This document shows positions 24,901 to 33,879 of a stretch of DNA of 50,301 bases, one piece after another (position 1 is the stretch's first letter; every line of letters starts with the position of its first letter). Below the pieces are notes generated by a model. That model saw nothing but the letters and a program-made list of their open reading frames with translations. It was not told the origin of the DNA and searched no databases. Made by a program: the position numbers and the translations under genes. Source of the DNA: Halomonas cupida (GTDB taxonomy: Bacteria; Pseudomonadota; Gammaproteobacteria; Pseudomonadales; Halomonadaceae); the NCBI RefSeq assembly GCF_900142755.1, contig NZ_FRCA01000009.1, positions 1 through 50,301 of the forward strand, read 5' to 3'.

Positions 24901-27900
24901 ATGGTCAGGGTCAGCTGTGCGATGTCTGTCGCGCCGACCGTATCCAGCATGCGGTAGCTGAAGGTCTCGGTCAGCGATTCCCCTTCGACCAGTTGCTGTA
25001 CCGCATCAAGGCTGTTGTCGATGGCGTAGGTGAAGCTGCCATCGGCGTTGATGGTCAGAGTGCCGTATTCACCGGCAATATCGGTACTCCCTGACACGCT
25101 GGTAAAGTCACCGCCATCGGCTTCGCTGCCGGTGCGAATGCCATTGACGGCCTTGGTATCCCCGCCATCGACATCGGTGTCGTTGCCAAGCACATTGCCG
25201 GTACCATCCGCGCCAGGATCGCCATTGTTGGTGCCACCCGCTTCAGTGGCAGTGGCGGCATCGTCGGTGGCGACCGGAGTATCGTTGCTGCCCTCAATGG
25301 TGATGGTCAACGTAGCGTTGGTCTCGGCCCCCAGCGGATCAAGAGCGGTGTAGGTGAACGTCTCGTTGAGCTGATCTGCTGAGGTCCGCAGTGCTTGAAC
25401 ATCCGGGTTGTCGTTGTCCAGCACATAGCTGTAGCTGCCATCGGCATTGATGGTCAGAGTGCCGTAGCTGCCGGTGATTGAGCTCCCGGCGTTGGCCGTC
25501 GTGCCGCCTTGCGCGAACTCGCTGACCTCCAGGGTCTGGCCATCGATATCGGTGTCATTGTCGAGCACGTTACCGCTGGGGTCGACGCCTGGCGTGCCGT
25601 TGCCGACGCCACCGGCTTCGATGGCAGTGGCGGTATCGTCGGCAGGTGAGGGAGGATCGTTGGCACCGGTAATGGTCACCACCAACTGGGCGAGGTCGGT
25701 ATTGTCTGCGGTATCTGATAGCTGATAGGTAAAGGTTTCGGTAATGGTCTGGCCTGCAGCGAGCGCCTGAACATCGACGTTGCTGCCATCCACCATATAC
25801 TCATAACTGCCATCGGGATTGATGGTGAGCGTGCCATAGTTGCCAATGACGTCTGTGCTTCCCACCACATTGGTGAGGGTGCCGCCATCAGCTTCCGTGC
25901 CAGTGCGAATGCCGTTGACCGAGAGGTTGGTGTTGGGGCGGTCGACAGTATCGACATCTTCATCGACACCATCACCATCGTCATCGGTGATCAGGTTGCC
26001 GGTGCCATTCTCTGCGGGAGTGCTGCCATCGGTGGAGGGCGCCTGGGCAGCAGTACTGTTGTCGGTGGCGACCGGGTTGTCCTGGTTACCGTCAATGGTA
26101 ATGGTCAGGTTGGCCACGTCGATCAGGCCTCCGGCATCGACGACTTGATAGCTGAAGGTTTCGGTCAAGGTGTCGCCGTCGGCCAGCCGCTGAACATCGG
26201 TATTGTTGTTGTCGATCACATATTCGTAGCTGCCATCGGCGCCGATGGTCAGGGTGCCGTAGTCGCCGGGGATGCTGGTTCCGTTGACACTGGTGGTATC
26301 CGCGCTGACGTCAGTGAAGGTCGCATCGAGCTCCTTGTCGCCGACACGAATGCCGCTGACGGCCTGGGTTTCATCATACTCATCGACATCGGTGTCGTTG
26401 GTCAGCACATTGCCATTGGCATTCTGGCCGCCGGTGCTGTTGTTGATGCCACCGGCTTCAATGGCGGTGCCGGTATCGTCCGCGGCAACCGGGGTATCGT
26501 TGGCCCCCTGAATGGTCACGGTGATGGTGGCTTGGGAAGTAACGCCGGCGAGATCGGCGATTTCATAGGTGAAAGTCTCGGTCAGGGTATCGCCCGACTG
26601 ACGCAGCGCTTCGACCTCGGGATTATCGTTGTTGACGATGTACTGGGCGAAACCATCACTACCGATGATCATGGTGCCGTATTGGCCAATCACTTCCGTC
26701 GTCTGGCTCGGATTGGCATCCACGACCTGCAGGTTGTCAGCATCAATCCCCGCCTGGGTAACGGTCAGTACGTCGTCGTTGGTGGCGATATCGACGTCGG
26801 TATCGTTGTTGAGCAGGAAGCCATTGGGGTCGATACCTACCTGATTGTTGTCAGTGCCGCCGGCTTCCAAGGCAATGGCGGTGTCATCATTGGCGACGGG
26901 GTCGTCATTCACTGCATTGACGGTGATGGTCAGCGTATCAACATCGGTTAGCGCGTCATCGGGGTTCTGGCCGGGAATGCCATCGCCAAGCGCTTCGTCT
27001 GGGTTGTCGCCGAAGTTGCCTTGATCGTTGGTGGTAATGGTCAGGGTGTCTTCGCCGTTGAAGTTGAGATCGCCCTGGTAGGTCAGGTTGGCGAGGGCAG
27101 CATTGATCTGCGCCACGCTGCCGGTAATGGTCAGCGTGGCGGTACCACTACCCGTGACTGTCGCATCACCGACATCGGTGATATCGAGAGTCCCTTGAGT
27201 GACTTCCAGCACAACTTGGTGGTTGTTGGCTCCCGCCTGACTGGCGGGGTCACGGGCATCGGGGTCGCTGATCGACAGGCCGTTGATGGGAATAGTGGTG
27301 TCTTCGTCACCCTCCGGCGCAGTGCCCGGCAGATGATTGACCGGTGCCTCATTGAGCTGCACATAGCCGATATTGGCTGGGCTGTCGCCGCCTTCACCGA
27401 GGTTGATGGTGATACTGGAAAGACTGCCATCGCCGTAGGTGCCGCCATCGGTATCGAAGCGAGCACGCACATCACCGGCATCGGTATCGCTGAATTCATT
27501 GGCTGCAGTGATGCGATACAGTCCGGTGGGCAGGACGCCGAACTGATACTGGCCGTCGGCGTCAGTCGTGATGACGAAGTTCTCGTCGTCAGCCGTATCC
27601 AACTGGCCATCAGCCCCCGCCCAGGTCAGGGTGACGTCCTGACCGTCGAAACCGGCTTCGTCACCATCCTGAGTGCCGTTGGCGTTGTCGGTATCGTCCC
27701 ACAGGGTGCCGGAGATAATGCCCAGGCCGGCACCCTCGGTGAGGATATAGTCGTTGACGCCACCGCTGCCATTGCGCTCGCCTTCACTGGTGCCATCCGC
27801 ACCGACCGTGCTGCCGCCGAACTCGGTGAAGTCCTCGGGCAGGCTTGACCAGGTCAGGGTCGCCAAGGCATCGGCGTCTGTGACGAGGACATCATTGGGC

Positions 27901-30900
27901 ACATCGACGCTATAGTTGACCGTGACATCAGTGCCCGGATCGAGTTGGTCGAAGGTGACGCTGATGCCGTCGGTGGTATTGATGGCTACACCGTCCGGAA
28001 GCGTATCGACACCGATCTCATAGCTGTCACCATCAATAGTGATGGTATTGACGGTGTAATTGGTGCCATCCGGGAACGCGTCCGTGAGCGATACGTCATA
28101 GGCCGGCATGCTTCCGTCCTGGGTAAAGCTGACATCCACTGTGGCATTGCCTGTGGTATCGCCGGTCCCTGGATCGAAGTCGACCACGTTCTTGTCGAGG
28201 CCAGTAAAACTGGGTTCGGCAATACGCTCGACGATTCTCTCGCTGACGAATTCATTATCGTTGCGGGTCTGGGTGACGGTCATGCCGAGCTCGGTACCGG
28301 CGATATTGCCTGCGACGTTATCGACCCGAACGTTGAACTCCAGACTGATGCCCTCCGCATCATCCTGTTCGGGGGGCTTGCCGCTGTCGTCATCGTTGGC
28401 GATGGTCTCCAGATTGATGGTCAGGGTGCGTCCGTCAGCAGAGATAGTGTAGAGATCTGGATTGAGAATACCGCTGGGGCCGTTGGAAAGATCCTCGGGA
28501 ATATCTACTGCTTCCGGCGACTCGCCATTACCATCGATCTCATTAGCCCCGGTATCCAGTATCGGAAACAGGCCGCTGCCATTGGAGATCAGGCCCATCA
28601 GAATCTGATTGGCGGTTTCCGGCAGGATGGTCAGCCCTTCATCGACCTGAATGGTAAGGTTGTAGCCTTGCGACAGGCCTTCAGGAATCAAGGCAACGAC
28701 GCGATAACGAATGATCTCACCGACGGCGACATCTTCACTGGGGCCGCTGGTCGGGTCTGCCGCGCTGGTATCATCCAGTCCGCCCACCCGGGAGACGCGC
28801 AGCTCCTGGGCCACTGGAATCAGCAGGGTATCCTGTTGCTGGTAGTCGTTGAGAACGCCACTGTTCAGATTACCATTCACCCCAGTGCGCTCCTCGCCAA
28901 CACTGGACGTGACCTCATCATCAAGACTGGTCCACTGCACCTGAGCTTCGCTGGTCAGGTTGGTGAAGTCCGCTGCCATCAGGCCCACTGTGCCGGATAT
29001 AGTGATGGTGATGCTCTGGCCATTGGTCAGGTCAACATCCGAGCCATCGGCAATACGTAATACACCATTCTCAATCACGAAATCAGCGGCGGTGAGATTG
29101 CCCGCACTGTCAACAACACCTGCAATACTCAGATCGTTGACGTGTTCCGGTAGCTGGGTGTTGAGGATCAGGTCGAAGGCATCGGTGCCGGAAGCATTAT
29201 TCAGACTAATGGTGAATTCGATTTCATCATCGCGATCGACACCCGGGCCAGGATCGCCGGGTACTGTCAACTGTTGGTCGATGGTCACGGTGGGCTCGAC
29301 GATGGTCGTGACCATGCCGTCACCGGTACTGGCAATGTTGCGGTCCACCGGGGTCGCGCCGTTGACCTCGTCGCCATCCGGGTCGCTGTAACCCAGCTCG
29401 GCATCATTGGTATGTGATGTGCCTTGCTGGTTGCTCTGGACATTATCGGCAATCAGGCGCAGACGGATCACAAAGCTGTTGTTGCCGGCGTCGTTGTCGG
29501 CCTCGGTACTGCTGGCAGTGAAGGTCAGACTACCATCGGGACTGATACTGCCGGCTGCGACAGTACCGGCGAAATCCGCGCTCAGTGCGCCGCTGCCTGC
29601 GGTTGTCTGGATCAATTCATAGCCCAGACTACCGTTGAAGCTGGTGTCCAGCACCATGCCCGGCGGGATCAGATCACTGACATCGAGTTCCTGGGTAGTG
29701 CCCTCGGGCAGGGTGACGACAATGTCGTAGTCCATGCTTTCGCCGACGACCAGATTGTTGCCGCTGGTGTGGGCTTCACTGGAGTCATCGTTGCTCAGAC
29801 TGCCGTCCTTGTAGTCGATGACGACTTCGGGAGCGGCAACCTGCTGAGTGGCATCGTCGCTGAGGTCATTGGGCGTGAAGTCCTGGCCACCTTCGACACT
29901 GGCGTAATTGTTCAGTGTGGCGGTGCTGCCCATCGTGCGGCTGGCAGCCACCGCTGCTACCACCTGAACGTCGTAGGTGATGACGATAACGTTCAGGCCA
30001 CTGTTGTCATTGTCGGTACCATCACGGCCGGCCAGCAGCGTGGCCTGGTTGTCGGCATCGAGCAGGGTGATGGTATTGCCATTGACCTCGTAGTCGGTGC
30101 CTTCGATCAGTTCGGTCCCATCACCGCGGGTCAGGATCAGGTTGGCGGCATCAAGGCTACCGCCAACGAAGGCCAGGTCAGGGGGAACTTCGATGGTGGT
30201 GGCCACATCGTAGGCACCGCCGCCGCCGGTGTTCTTGAGAATGGTCGCCAGCCGCAGGGTGTCTCCGGCGTCGATATCACTGACATTACCATCACCGACA
30301 CCGGGGTCGGTAACGGCCCCCGTGTGTGGCGCACCCGTTGTGCCGGGTGCAGCCCAGTTGCCATCGGTGCCGGATACGGTGCCGTTGCTGGAACTGACCA
30401 CGCCATGGGTGATACCCACCACTGGCTCGGCTACTGACTGTACCCGGGCTACGTCTTCGCTGATCAGCTCATTCTTGTCGAGAGTGGTGGTCTGGCTGGA
30501 TAGAGCCAATACATCCAGTGAGCGCTGATCCGCAAAGGGCTGGTCGCCCACGGTCATGGTGAAGTCAACGGCAATGGTGCTGGGGGAGGCGGCGTTGTCG
30601 ACGTCGGCGAAGGTAAAGACCAGTGAGTTACCAGGCCCGCTGGTGACACTGGTGATTGCGCCCGCGTGGGTATTGGCGGCATTGAGTGCCCAGGTATTGG
30701 AGCCGGTGCCTTCGGCCCAATCGATGCCCGAGGTGTCCAGCAGCGGCAGTGGTAGGTACACCGTCAGGGTGAAGTTCTCGTGATCGCCGGTAATCAGGTC
30801 ATAGCTGACCGTGAAGGTGACCTCTTCGCCTGGGGACAATTCCGTGTCACCACTGGGGATGGTGATATCCACCTGACCGGTGGGCACTGTGGTTTCGGTG

Positions 30901-33254
30901 TTGGAGTTGTCGCTTTCATCGAACCCCGTGGTGTTGTTCTCGTCGATCAGGATATCGGCAGTGACCACTGCGCTGTTGCTGACGCTGTCGCCTTCGTTGA
31001 TGGCAGGATGATCCACGCCAGTGGCATATTCCTCGTCGATGACGGTGGTGTAGTCGATGGTGGCACTGGTGGGTGTGCCGTTATGGACCTCGTCGAAGGC
31101 GTTGTCCCCCGACAGCCAGGGTTGGCTGGGGAAGGCGGCTTCCATGGAGGCGGCGATATCGAATTCCAGAGTGGTGGTGCCATCGGCGTTGTCGGTTTCG
31201 CTGTATATCAGCTCGACGGTAACATTCTGTTGCACATTGCCGTCACCATCGACGAAGGTCACCGTCATGGTCGGCGTGCCCTGGACGGTCTGGCCGTTGC
31301 TCAGAGTATCCGTGATCACGAACTGGCCCTGATTCTGGCTGGTGGTACCGAAGGCGAAATAGTCCGACAACGTCATCTGCAACTGGTAATCGAGGGTATC
31401 GCCCGGTGTCAGGCCAGATGCACCGGTATCGGTGACGATGGTCGCTGTCTTGTGCAGTGCGATGGATTTGGCAGTAAAGCTGATCGGCTCACCCGTCCCG
31501 CTGAAATCGACGGTGCCGCCGCCATCGGGTTCGTCACGATCATCGATGGGGTCCCAGTCTCCAGATCCGGTGGGGGCATCGAAGGTAATGGTGACATCAT
31601 CGCCGGTGTCCGGGTCGATGATCGGATTGCCTTCGGCATCCTGTTCGGGGACGTAGAACTCCACGGTACTCGATTCGGCACCGGTGAGCTCAGCGTATTC
31701 GACGGTGTACTCGGTGATGAACACATCGTCCCGGTCGATCAGGGTCTGGATCGCCGTTGGGTTGGTGACCACCTGACCGCTGGCCAGGGTGATCGAGGTC
31801 AGGGTGCCTGAGCCTGGGTCAATATTGGTGACCTGCACATTGGAAGGTACTGGCTGGGTAACCACCACATTGCTGATGGGCTGGACCGTGGGGTCGATAC
31901 CTGCAGGTTTTATGGTGGTGGTCAGGCTATGAGTATAGTTCTCACCGGTGGCGGTCTCGTCCTCGGTCATGTTGAGTGTCTGCTCGACATCGACAACTGT
32001 CGGCATGACAGTAATGACTGATGGGTTGGTACCGATGACACTGGGGTCATCCTGAGGATTGTCCAGCGAATCATGGCCCAGCTCGAAGCCGCCGATGGCG
32101 GTGATGTCGAGTTCTGGCGAACCATCGGTGGCTGAGGTGTCGGCCAGTTCACTCAGGGTCGCAGTAAAGGTGACTTCGATGGCTGGTTGATCGGGGCCAA
32201 AGCTGGCGAAGGGAATCTCGACCACCGCCAGCGTATCACCAGCCCGGTAGCCATAGTCGGCGGCGTTGATGATCACCGCATTGCCGTTGGCGTCCTTCGC
32301 AACAGGATGTGCCGCCTGACCATTGGCATCGAAGGTAACAGTGGTGATGGGCAGATCGCCGCCCACATAGCTGGCCGAGTTGATGGTGATGCCGTCGTCG
32401 ATTTCGGCTCCTGCGCCGTCCTTGCCGGTGGTCGGCACATACAGATGGATAAAGGGCGCATAGCCGATCTCGGCAGAGGTGTTGCTGAAACTGACCGTGA
32501 AGTCGAAGCTCTCGCCCAGTGGGACCTCTTGACTGGTTGCCCCCAGCGAAACGGTCGGTGCGGCAGGCAAGAGGCCGTCCATGGTGGCCAGTCTGGCGAG
32601 ATCGGTACCGGTCTGCTGATCGATATCTCCTCGGGTGGTCTCCAGTTGCCAGTCGCCACCGAGGCGTGCTTCACCGGTATCGTCATCGGATGCGGCGACA
32701 TCGGCACCGGTAGCATCGGCGAGGCCGTCGATCAGTTGCTGGCCGCTGGCTCCGTCACCGACTCGGCAGCCGTAGAGCAGCAGATCGGCATCGGCACTCA
32801 GAGCATCGCGCCATTGACCAAGTTGTTGTTCGAGTTGAGGAAGGGTGTCGGCGGAGACATGGGAGCTGCCGAGCAGGAATTGACCATCGGTGCCATGGCT
32901 GAATATCTCCACGCTCTGGACATCGTCCATGCCGGCCAGCGCGGAGGTAATGGAATCGATACCGTTATCTGCGGCATCGACGACCAACAGTGCGGCATCG
33001 GACGAAGTACCGTCGATGATCGCCTGTTGTTGGGCCGGATCAAGGCGCGCGTCGACCACCACGAGATGATGGCGGGCGCCGTTGGCGCTACCTGTTGTCT
33101 TGGCATCACTGGTCGTATTGGCCTCGACGTGCCGCGAGTCGCTGTCCTGGTGGGTGTCGTCGGAGTTCTGATCTACCGCGGCTGCAGCGGCACCGTCAAA
33201 CAACAGTCGAGGCTCGAGCGCAACAAGGCGAGAGCGGGGACGAATTCCTTTCAT
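21900..33254 (-). CDS. Giant LEPR-XLL/DUF4347/VCBS-repeat surface protein
   Basis: A 3784-residue, strongly acidic protein. It opens with a basic stretch and LEPRLLFDGA (13-22), the LEPR-XLL motif known near the N-terminus of very large proteins, not a classical signal peptide. DUF4347 spans about 60-215 (IFSHGTDGQF, LLLYGCRVGDGASG). Repeats resembling DUF11/conserved-repeat domains fill about 230-1840, an SdrD B-like domain about 1842-1930, and a cadherin-like unit about 1960-2110. Eleven VCBS-type units occupy about 2116-3565 (period about 129 residues, NDTPVANDD ... GNVLDNDTDVDG ... YGTLTINADGSY). The last 220 residues are unique and lack RTX nonapeptides. Likely secreted and calcium-binding, possibly an adhesin. 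GGAG lies six bases before the ATG. First gene of a five-gene export-type operon. Confidence 0.9.
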   Translation of the reverse strand: MKGIRPRSRLVALEPRLLFDGAAAAAVDQNSDDTHQDSDSRHVEANTTSDAKTTGSANGARHHLVVVDARLDPAQQQAIIDGTSSDAALLVVDAADNGIDSITSALAGMDDVQSVEIFSHGTDGQFLLGSSHVSADTLPQLEQQLGQWRDALSADADLLLYGCRVGDGASGQQLIDGLADATGADVAASDDDTGEARLGGDWQLETTRGDIDQQTGTDLARLATMDGLLPAAPTVSLGATSQEVPLGESFDFTVSFSNTSAEIGYAPFIHLYVPTTGKDGAGAEIDDGITINSASYVGGDLPITTVTFDANGQAAHPVAKDANGNAVIINAADYGYRAGDTLAVVEIPFASFGPDQPAIEVTFTATLSELADTSATDGSPELDITAIGGFELGHDSLDNPQDDPSVIGTNPSVITVMPTVVDVEQTLNMTEDETATGENYTHSLTTTIKPAGIDPTVQPISNVVVTQPVPSNVQVTNIDPGSGTLTSITLASGQVVTNPTAIQTLIDRDDVFITEYTVEYAELTGAESSTVEFYVPEQDAEGNPIIDPDTGDDVTITFDAPTGSGDWDPIDDRDEPDGGGTVDFSGTGEPISFTAKSIALHKTATIVTDTGASGLTPGDTLDYQLQMTLSDYFAFGTTSQNQGQFVITDTLSNGQTVQGTPTMTVTFVDGDGNVQQNVTVELIYSETDNADGTTTLEFDIAASMEAAFPSQPWLSGDNAFDEVHNGTPTSATIDYTTVIDEEYATGVDHPAINEGDSVSNSAVVTADILIDENNTTGFDESDNSNTETTVPTGQVDITIPSGDTELSPGEEVTFTVSYDLITGDHENFTLTVYLPLPLLDTSGIDWAEGTGSNTWALNAANTHAGAITSVTSGPGNSLVFTFADVDNAASPSTIAVDFTMTVGDQPFADQRSLDVLALSSQTTTLDKNELISEDVARVQSVAEPVVGITHGVVSSSNGTVSGTDGNWAAPGTTGAPHTGAVTDPGVGDGNVSDIDAGDTLRLATILKNTGGGGAYDVATTIEVPPDLAFVGGSLDAANLILTRGDGTELIEGTDYEVNGNTITLLDADNQATLLAGRDGTDNDNSGLNVIVITYDVQVVAAVAASRTMGSTATLNNYASVEGGQDFTPNDLSDDATQQVAAPEVVIDYKDGSLSNDDSSEAHTSGNNLVVGESMDYDIVVTLPEGTTQELDVSDLIPPGMVLDTSFNGSLGYELIQTTAGSGALSADFAGTVAAGSISPDGSLTFTASSTEADNDAGNNSFVIRLRLIADNVQSNQQGTSHTNDAELGYSDPDGDEVNGATPVDRNIASTGDGMVTTIVEPTVTIDQQLTVPGDPGPGVDRDDEIEFTISLNNASGTDAFDLILNTQLPEHVNDLSIAGVVDSAGNLTAADFVIENGVLRIADGSDVDLTNGQSITITISGTVGLMAADFTNLTSEAQVQWTSLDDEVTSSVGEERTGVNGNLNSGVLNDYQQQDTLLIPVAQELRVSRVGGLDDTSAADPTSGPSEDVAVGEIIRYRVVALIPEGLSQGYNLTIQVDEGLTILPETANQILMGLISNGSGLFPILDTGANEIDGNGESPEAVDIPEDLSNGPSGILNPDLYTISADGRTLTINLETIANDDDSGKPPEQDDAEGISLEFNVRVDNVAGNIAGTELGMTVTQTRNDNEFVSERIVERIAEPSFTGLDKNVVDFDPGTGDTTGNATVDVSFTQDGSMPAYDVSLTDAFPDGTNYTVNTITIDGDSYEIGVDTLPDGVAINTTDGISVTFDQLDPGTDVTVNYSVDVPNDVLVTDADALATLTWSSLPEDFTEFGGSTVGADGTSEGERNGSGGVNDYILTEGAGLGIISGTLWDDTDNANGTQDGDEAGFDGQDVTLTWAGADGQLDTADDENFVITTDADGQYQFGVLPTGLYRITAANEFSDTDAGDVRARFDTDGGTYGDGSLSSITINLGEGGDSPANIGYVQLNEAPVNHLPGTAPEGDEDTTIPINGLSISDPDARDPASQAGANNHQVVLEVTQGTLDITDVGDATVTGSGTATLTITGSVAQINAALANLTYQGDLNFNGEDTLTITTNDQGNFGDNPDEALGDGIPGQNPDDALTDVDTLTITVNAVNDDPVANDDTAIALEAGGTDNNQVGIDPNGFLLNNDTDVDIATNDDVLTVTQAGIDADNLQVVDANPSQTTEVIGQYGTMIIGSDGFAQYIVNNDNPEVEALRQSGDTLTETFTYEIADLAGVTSQATITVTIQGANDTPVAADDTGTAIEAGGINNSTGGQNANGNVLTNDTDVDEYDETQAVSGIRVGDKELDATFTDVSADTTSVNGTSIPGDYGTLTIGADGSYEYVIDNNNTDVQRLADGDTLTETFSYQVVDAGGLIDVANLTITIDGNQDNPVATDNSTAAQAPSTDGSTPAENGTGNLITDDDGDGVDEDVDTVDRPNTNLSVNGIRTGTEADGGTLTNVVGSTDVIGNYGTLTINPDGSYEYMVDGSNVDVQALAAGQTITETFTYQLSDTADNTDLAQLVVTITGANDPPSPADDTATAIEAGGVGNGTPGVDPSGNVLDNDTDIDGQTLEVSEFAQGGTTANAGSSITGSYGTLTINADGSYSYVLDNDNPDVQALRTSADQLNETFTYTALDPLGAETNATLTITIEGSNDTPVATDDAATATEAGGTNNGDPGADGTGNVLGNDTDVDGGDTKAVNGIRTGSEADGGDFTSVSGSTDIAGEYGTLTINADGSFTYAIDNSLDAVQQLVEGESLTETFSYRMLDTVGATDIAQLTLTIEGAWDAPVASNDLAYAVAENPNGTGHNPDGNVLPNDTDVDGNDSLSVGAARAGQESSGDPLQAILPGGISLIGQYGTLTINPDGSYLYEVDNNNPDVIALDATDFLNDYFTYEAIDQGGLADTAQLRVIIRGGNDTPVAGDDAGSAIEAGGLDNASPGEDATGNVLDNDVDPDRDVGPTPDDSPNLEVIGIRTGNAGGAGTEGVVGEYLDGEYGRLILNGDGSYTYEVNDNNPDVQALRQSGQTLTDVFTYTIDDRWGAEDSAELTITIDGRNDTPVANDDGNTAVEAGGIDNSTPGTAPTGNVLNNDTDVDGSEYGETKAVISVSQGSNSALAGQTLQGRYGTLIVNADGSYTYEVDNDNPTVQALRAADQTLTERFDYVMRDAAGDTSQARLTIVIQGANDTPVANDDTATAVEAGGADNGTPGVDPSGNVLDNDSDVDGTNRGETTTVVSVGQGTDSVQAGQSLTGQYGSLIVNADGSYTYEVDNDNPEVQALRNSGQTLNENFTYVISDTAGDTSQAVLTIVIQGANDTPVANDDDSIAVEAGGIDNGTPGVDPDGNVLDNDTDIDGTEYGETKAVISVSQGNNSALAGQTLQGRYGTLIVNADGSYTYEVDNDNPTVQALRTAGKTLTERFDYVMRDTTGDTSTARLTIIVEGANDNPVARDDSNVASDQTPEPQATGNVLPNDSDVDGGDSREVVDVRPVDDDGTVSAGQPLYGRYGTLVLNADGSYEYVIDMTNSEVLQAAGRGPILQDVFVYRIGDLAGAPASANLTITLDIAAPYIPVGGDADPYHQGQGTLGSRPGADLGFEPIVYITPEVELNNIEATNYLRISDSGNPWLVRPFEQQTFVGMDLGQVEGQFVGRAVAVSRAFHEQDQMILLGRHGRTNLSADGLLPDPSIHAATHSTMLEGFRPAENAGTDDNAGAEADARPASNTDDRQTTPQDGAARTEQQQTHTAQGTDDKVPEVAAQPIAPGFRQQLQVSNSRLAPLTLESDS
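22565..26909 (-). repeat. Array of eleven VCBS/cadherin-like coding repeats
   Basis: Eleven tandem units of roughly 387 nt in the giant gene, each starting near N-D-x-P-V-A-x-D-D and holding GNVLxNDTDVDG and YGTLxINxDGSYxYxxDN. Units 8-10 are the most alike. Unit 10 and unit 8 share long identical stretches offset by 774 nt (two periods), for example near 23070 and 23844, more than either shares with unit 9 between them. Unit 3 and unit 6 are the most divergent. Confidence 0.9.
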
Positions 33255-33425
33255 GACGACTCCGTCAGCTGAGTTCCTGCGCTATCCAGGCCTGTAGAGT
33301 GCCAGTGTCTGCGTGCATTCCTGGTGTCGTCGTCAGTGCCTCGGAAGATGATATCTGGACCCAGGTTTGCAACCGACGTGCATGAGTTTTGGTCTCTTGG
33401 GGGTGCGAGGGTTATGCCCTGGACG

Positions 33426-33435
33426 TTTTTTTTTT
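33426..33435. repeat. Homopolymer tract of ten T (A10 on the giant gene's strand)
   Basis: Ten consecutive T on the plus strand, 172 nt upstream of the giant gene's ATG, within the 380-nt gap 33255-33634. Beside it is a small inverted repeat (CTCTT...AAGAG). No convincing sigma-70 promoter could be assigned for the giant gene; TATAAT at 33474-33479 is on the plus strand and lacks a good -35. I see no gene in the gap. Confidence 0.8.
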
Positions 33436-33634
33436 GCTCTTTTCCCGTCAAGAGTGAATGATCCCCATGCCTCTATAATCTCCCTTGGGCCGGTCGCAGG
33501 ATCCTCCGGCGATAAAGGCAATAGATCTGGCAGCCGATATTTAGAGTAGCCCAGATGAATGAAATATGAGTAACCGAATTAGTGAGATATACACTTTTCA
33601 GCAGCTATCAAAGGGCAACAAGACCGGTTTGTTC

Positions 33635-33807
33635 TATTAACCCGGCATGCTTTCATGTTGGATTAATGACGGCGCAGGGACGTGCCGCCGTCGGCCATCA
33701 GGCCGACGCGAGACAGCACCACACCAGCAGATCCACACATCTGCGCCAGTGTGGTGCGGACGACAATCAAATCGATCAGGATGAGCTATTTGATTGCCAT
33801 GTTAATA
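33635..33807 (+). repeat. Structured dispersed element, copy 4
   Basis: Full 173-nt copy, TATTAAC to GTTAATA. It differs in H1 (GATTA in place of GGTTA) and H2 (GACGGCGC). It lies between the divergent giant-protein gene and the GlxA-type regulator, ending 72 nt before the regulator's start, so it is probably in the regulator's leader or promoter region. Confidence 0.93.
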
Positions 33808-33879
33808 GTGACTGGTCGAGAAACGGTCATGATGCGCGAGGTAGGGTAAGCGCATGGCCTCCATCAAGGGAGGAGCTCA

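Noticed and set aside
27945..29060. Long plus-strand open frames opposite the giant gene
   Set aside because: Codon periodicity of the acidic repeats leaves the opposite strand free of stops; the peptides are Gly/Ile/Asp-rich with no domain.
21900..33254. RTX adhesin of the LapA/BapA class
   Set aside because: No GGxGxD nonapeptides, no retention module at the N-terminus, no LapBCE-type ABC ATPase or LapD/LapG genes in the window.
33420..33460. Rho-independent terminator at the T10 run
   Set aside because: The inverted repeat lies on the wrong side of the T-run for either strand.
33474..33479. Plus-strand TATAAT as promoter for the GlxA-type regulator
   Set aside because: No acceptable -35 at 16-18 nt, and element copy 4 lies between it and the gene.
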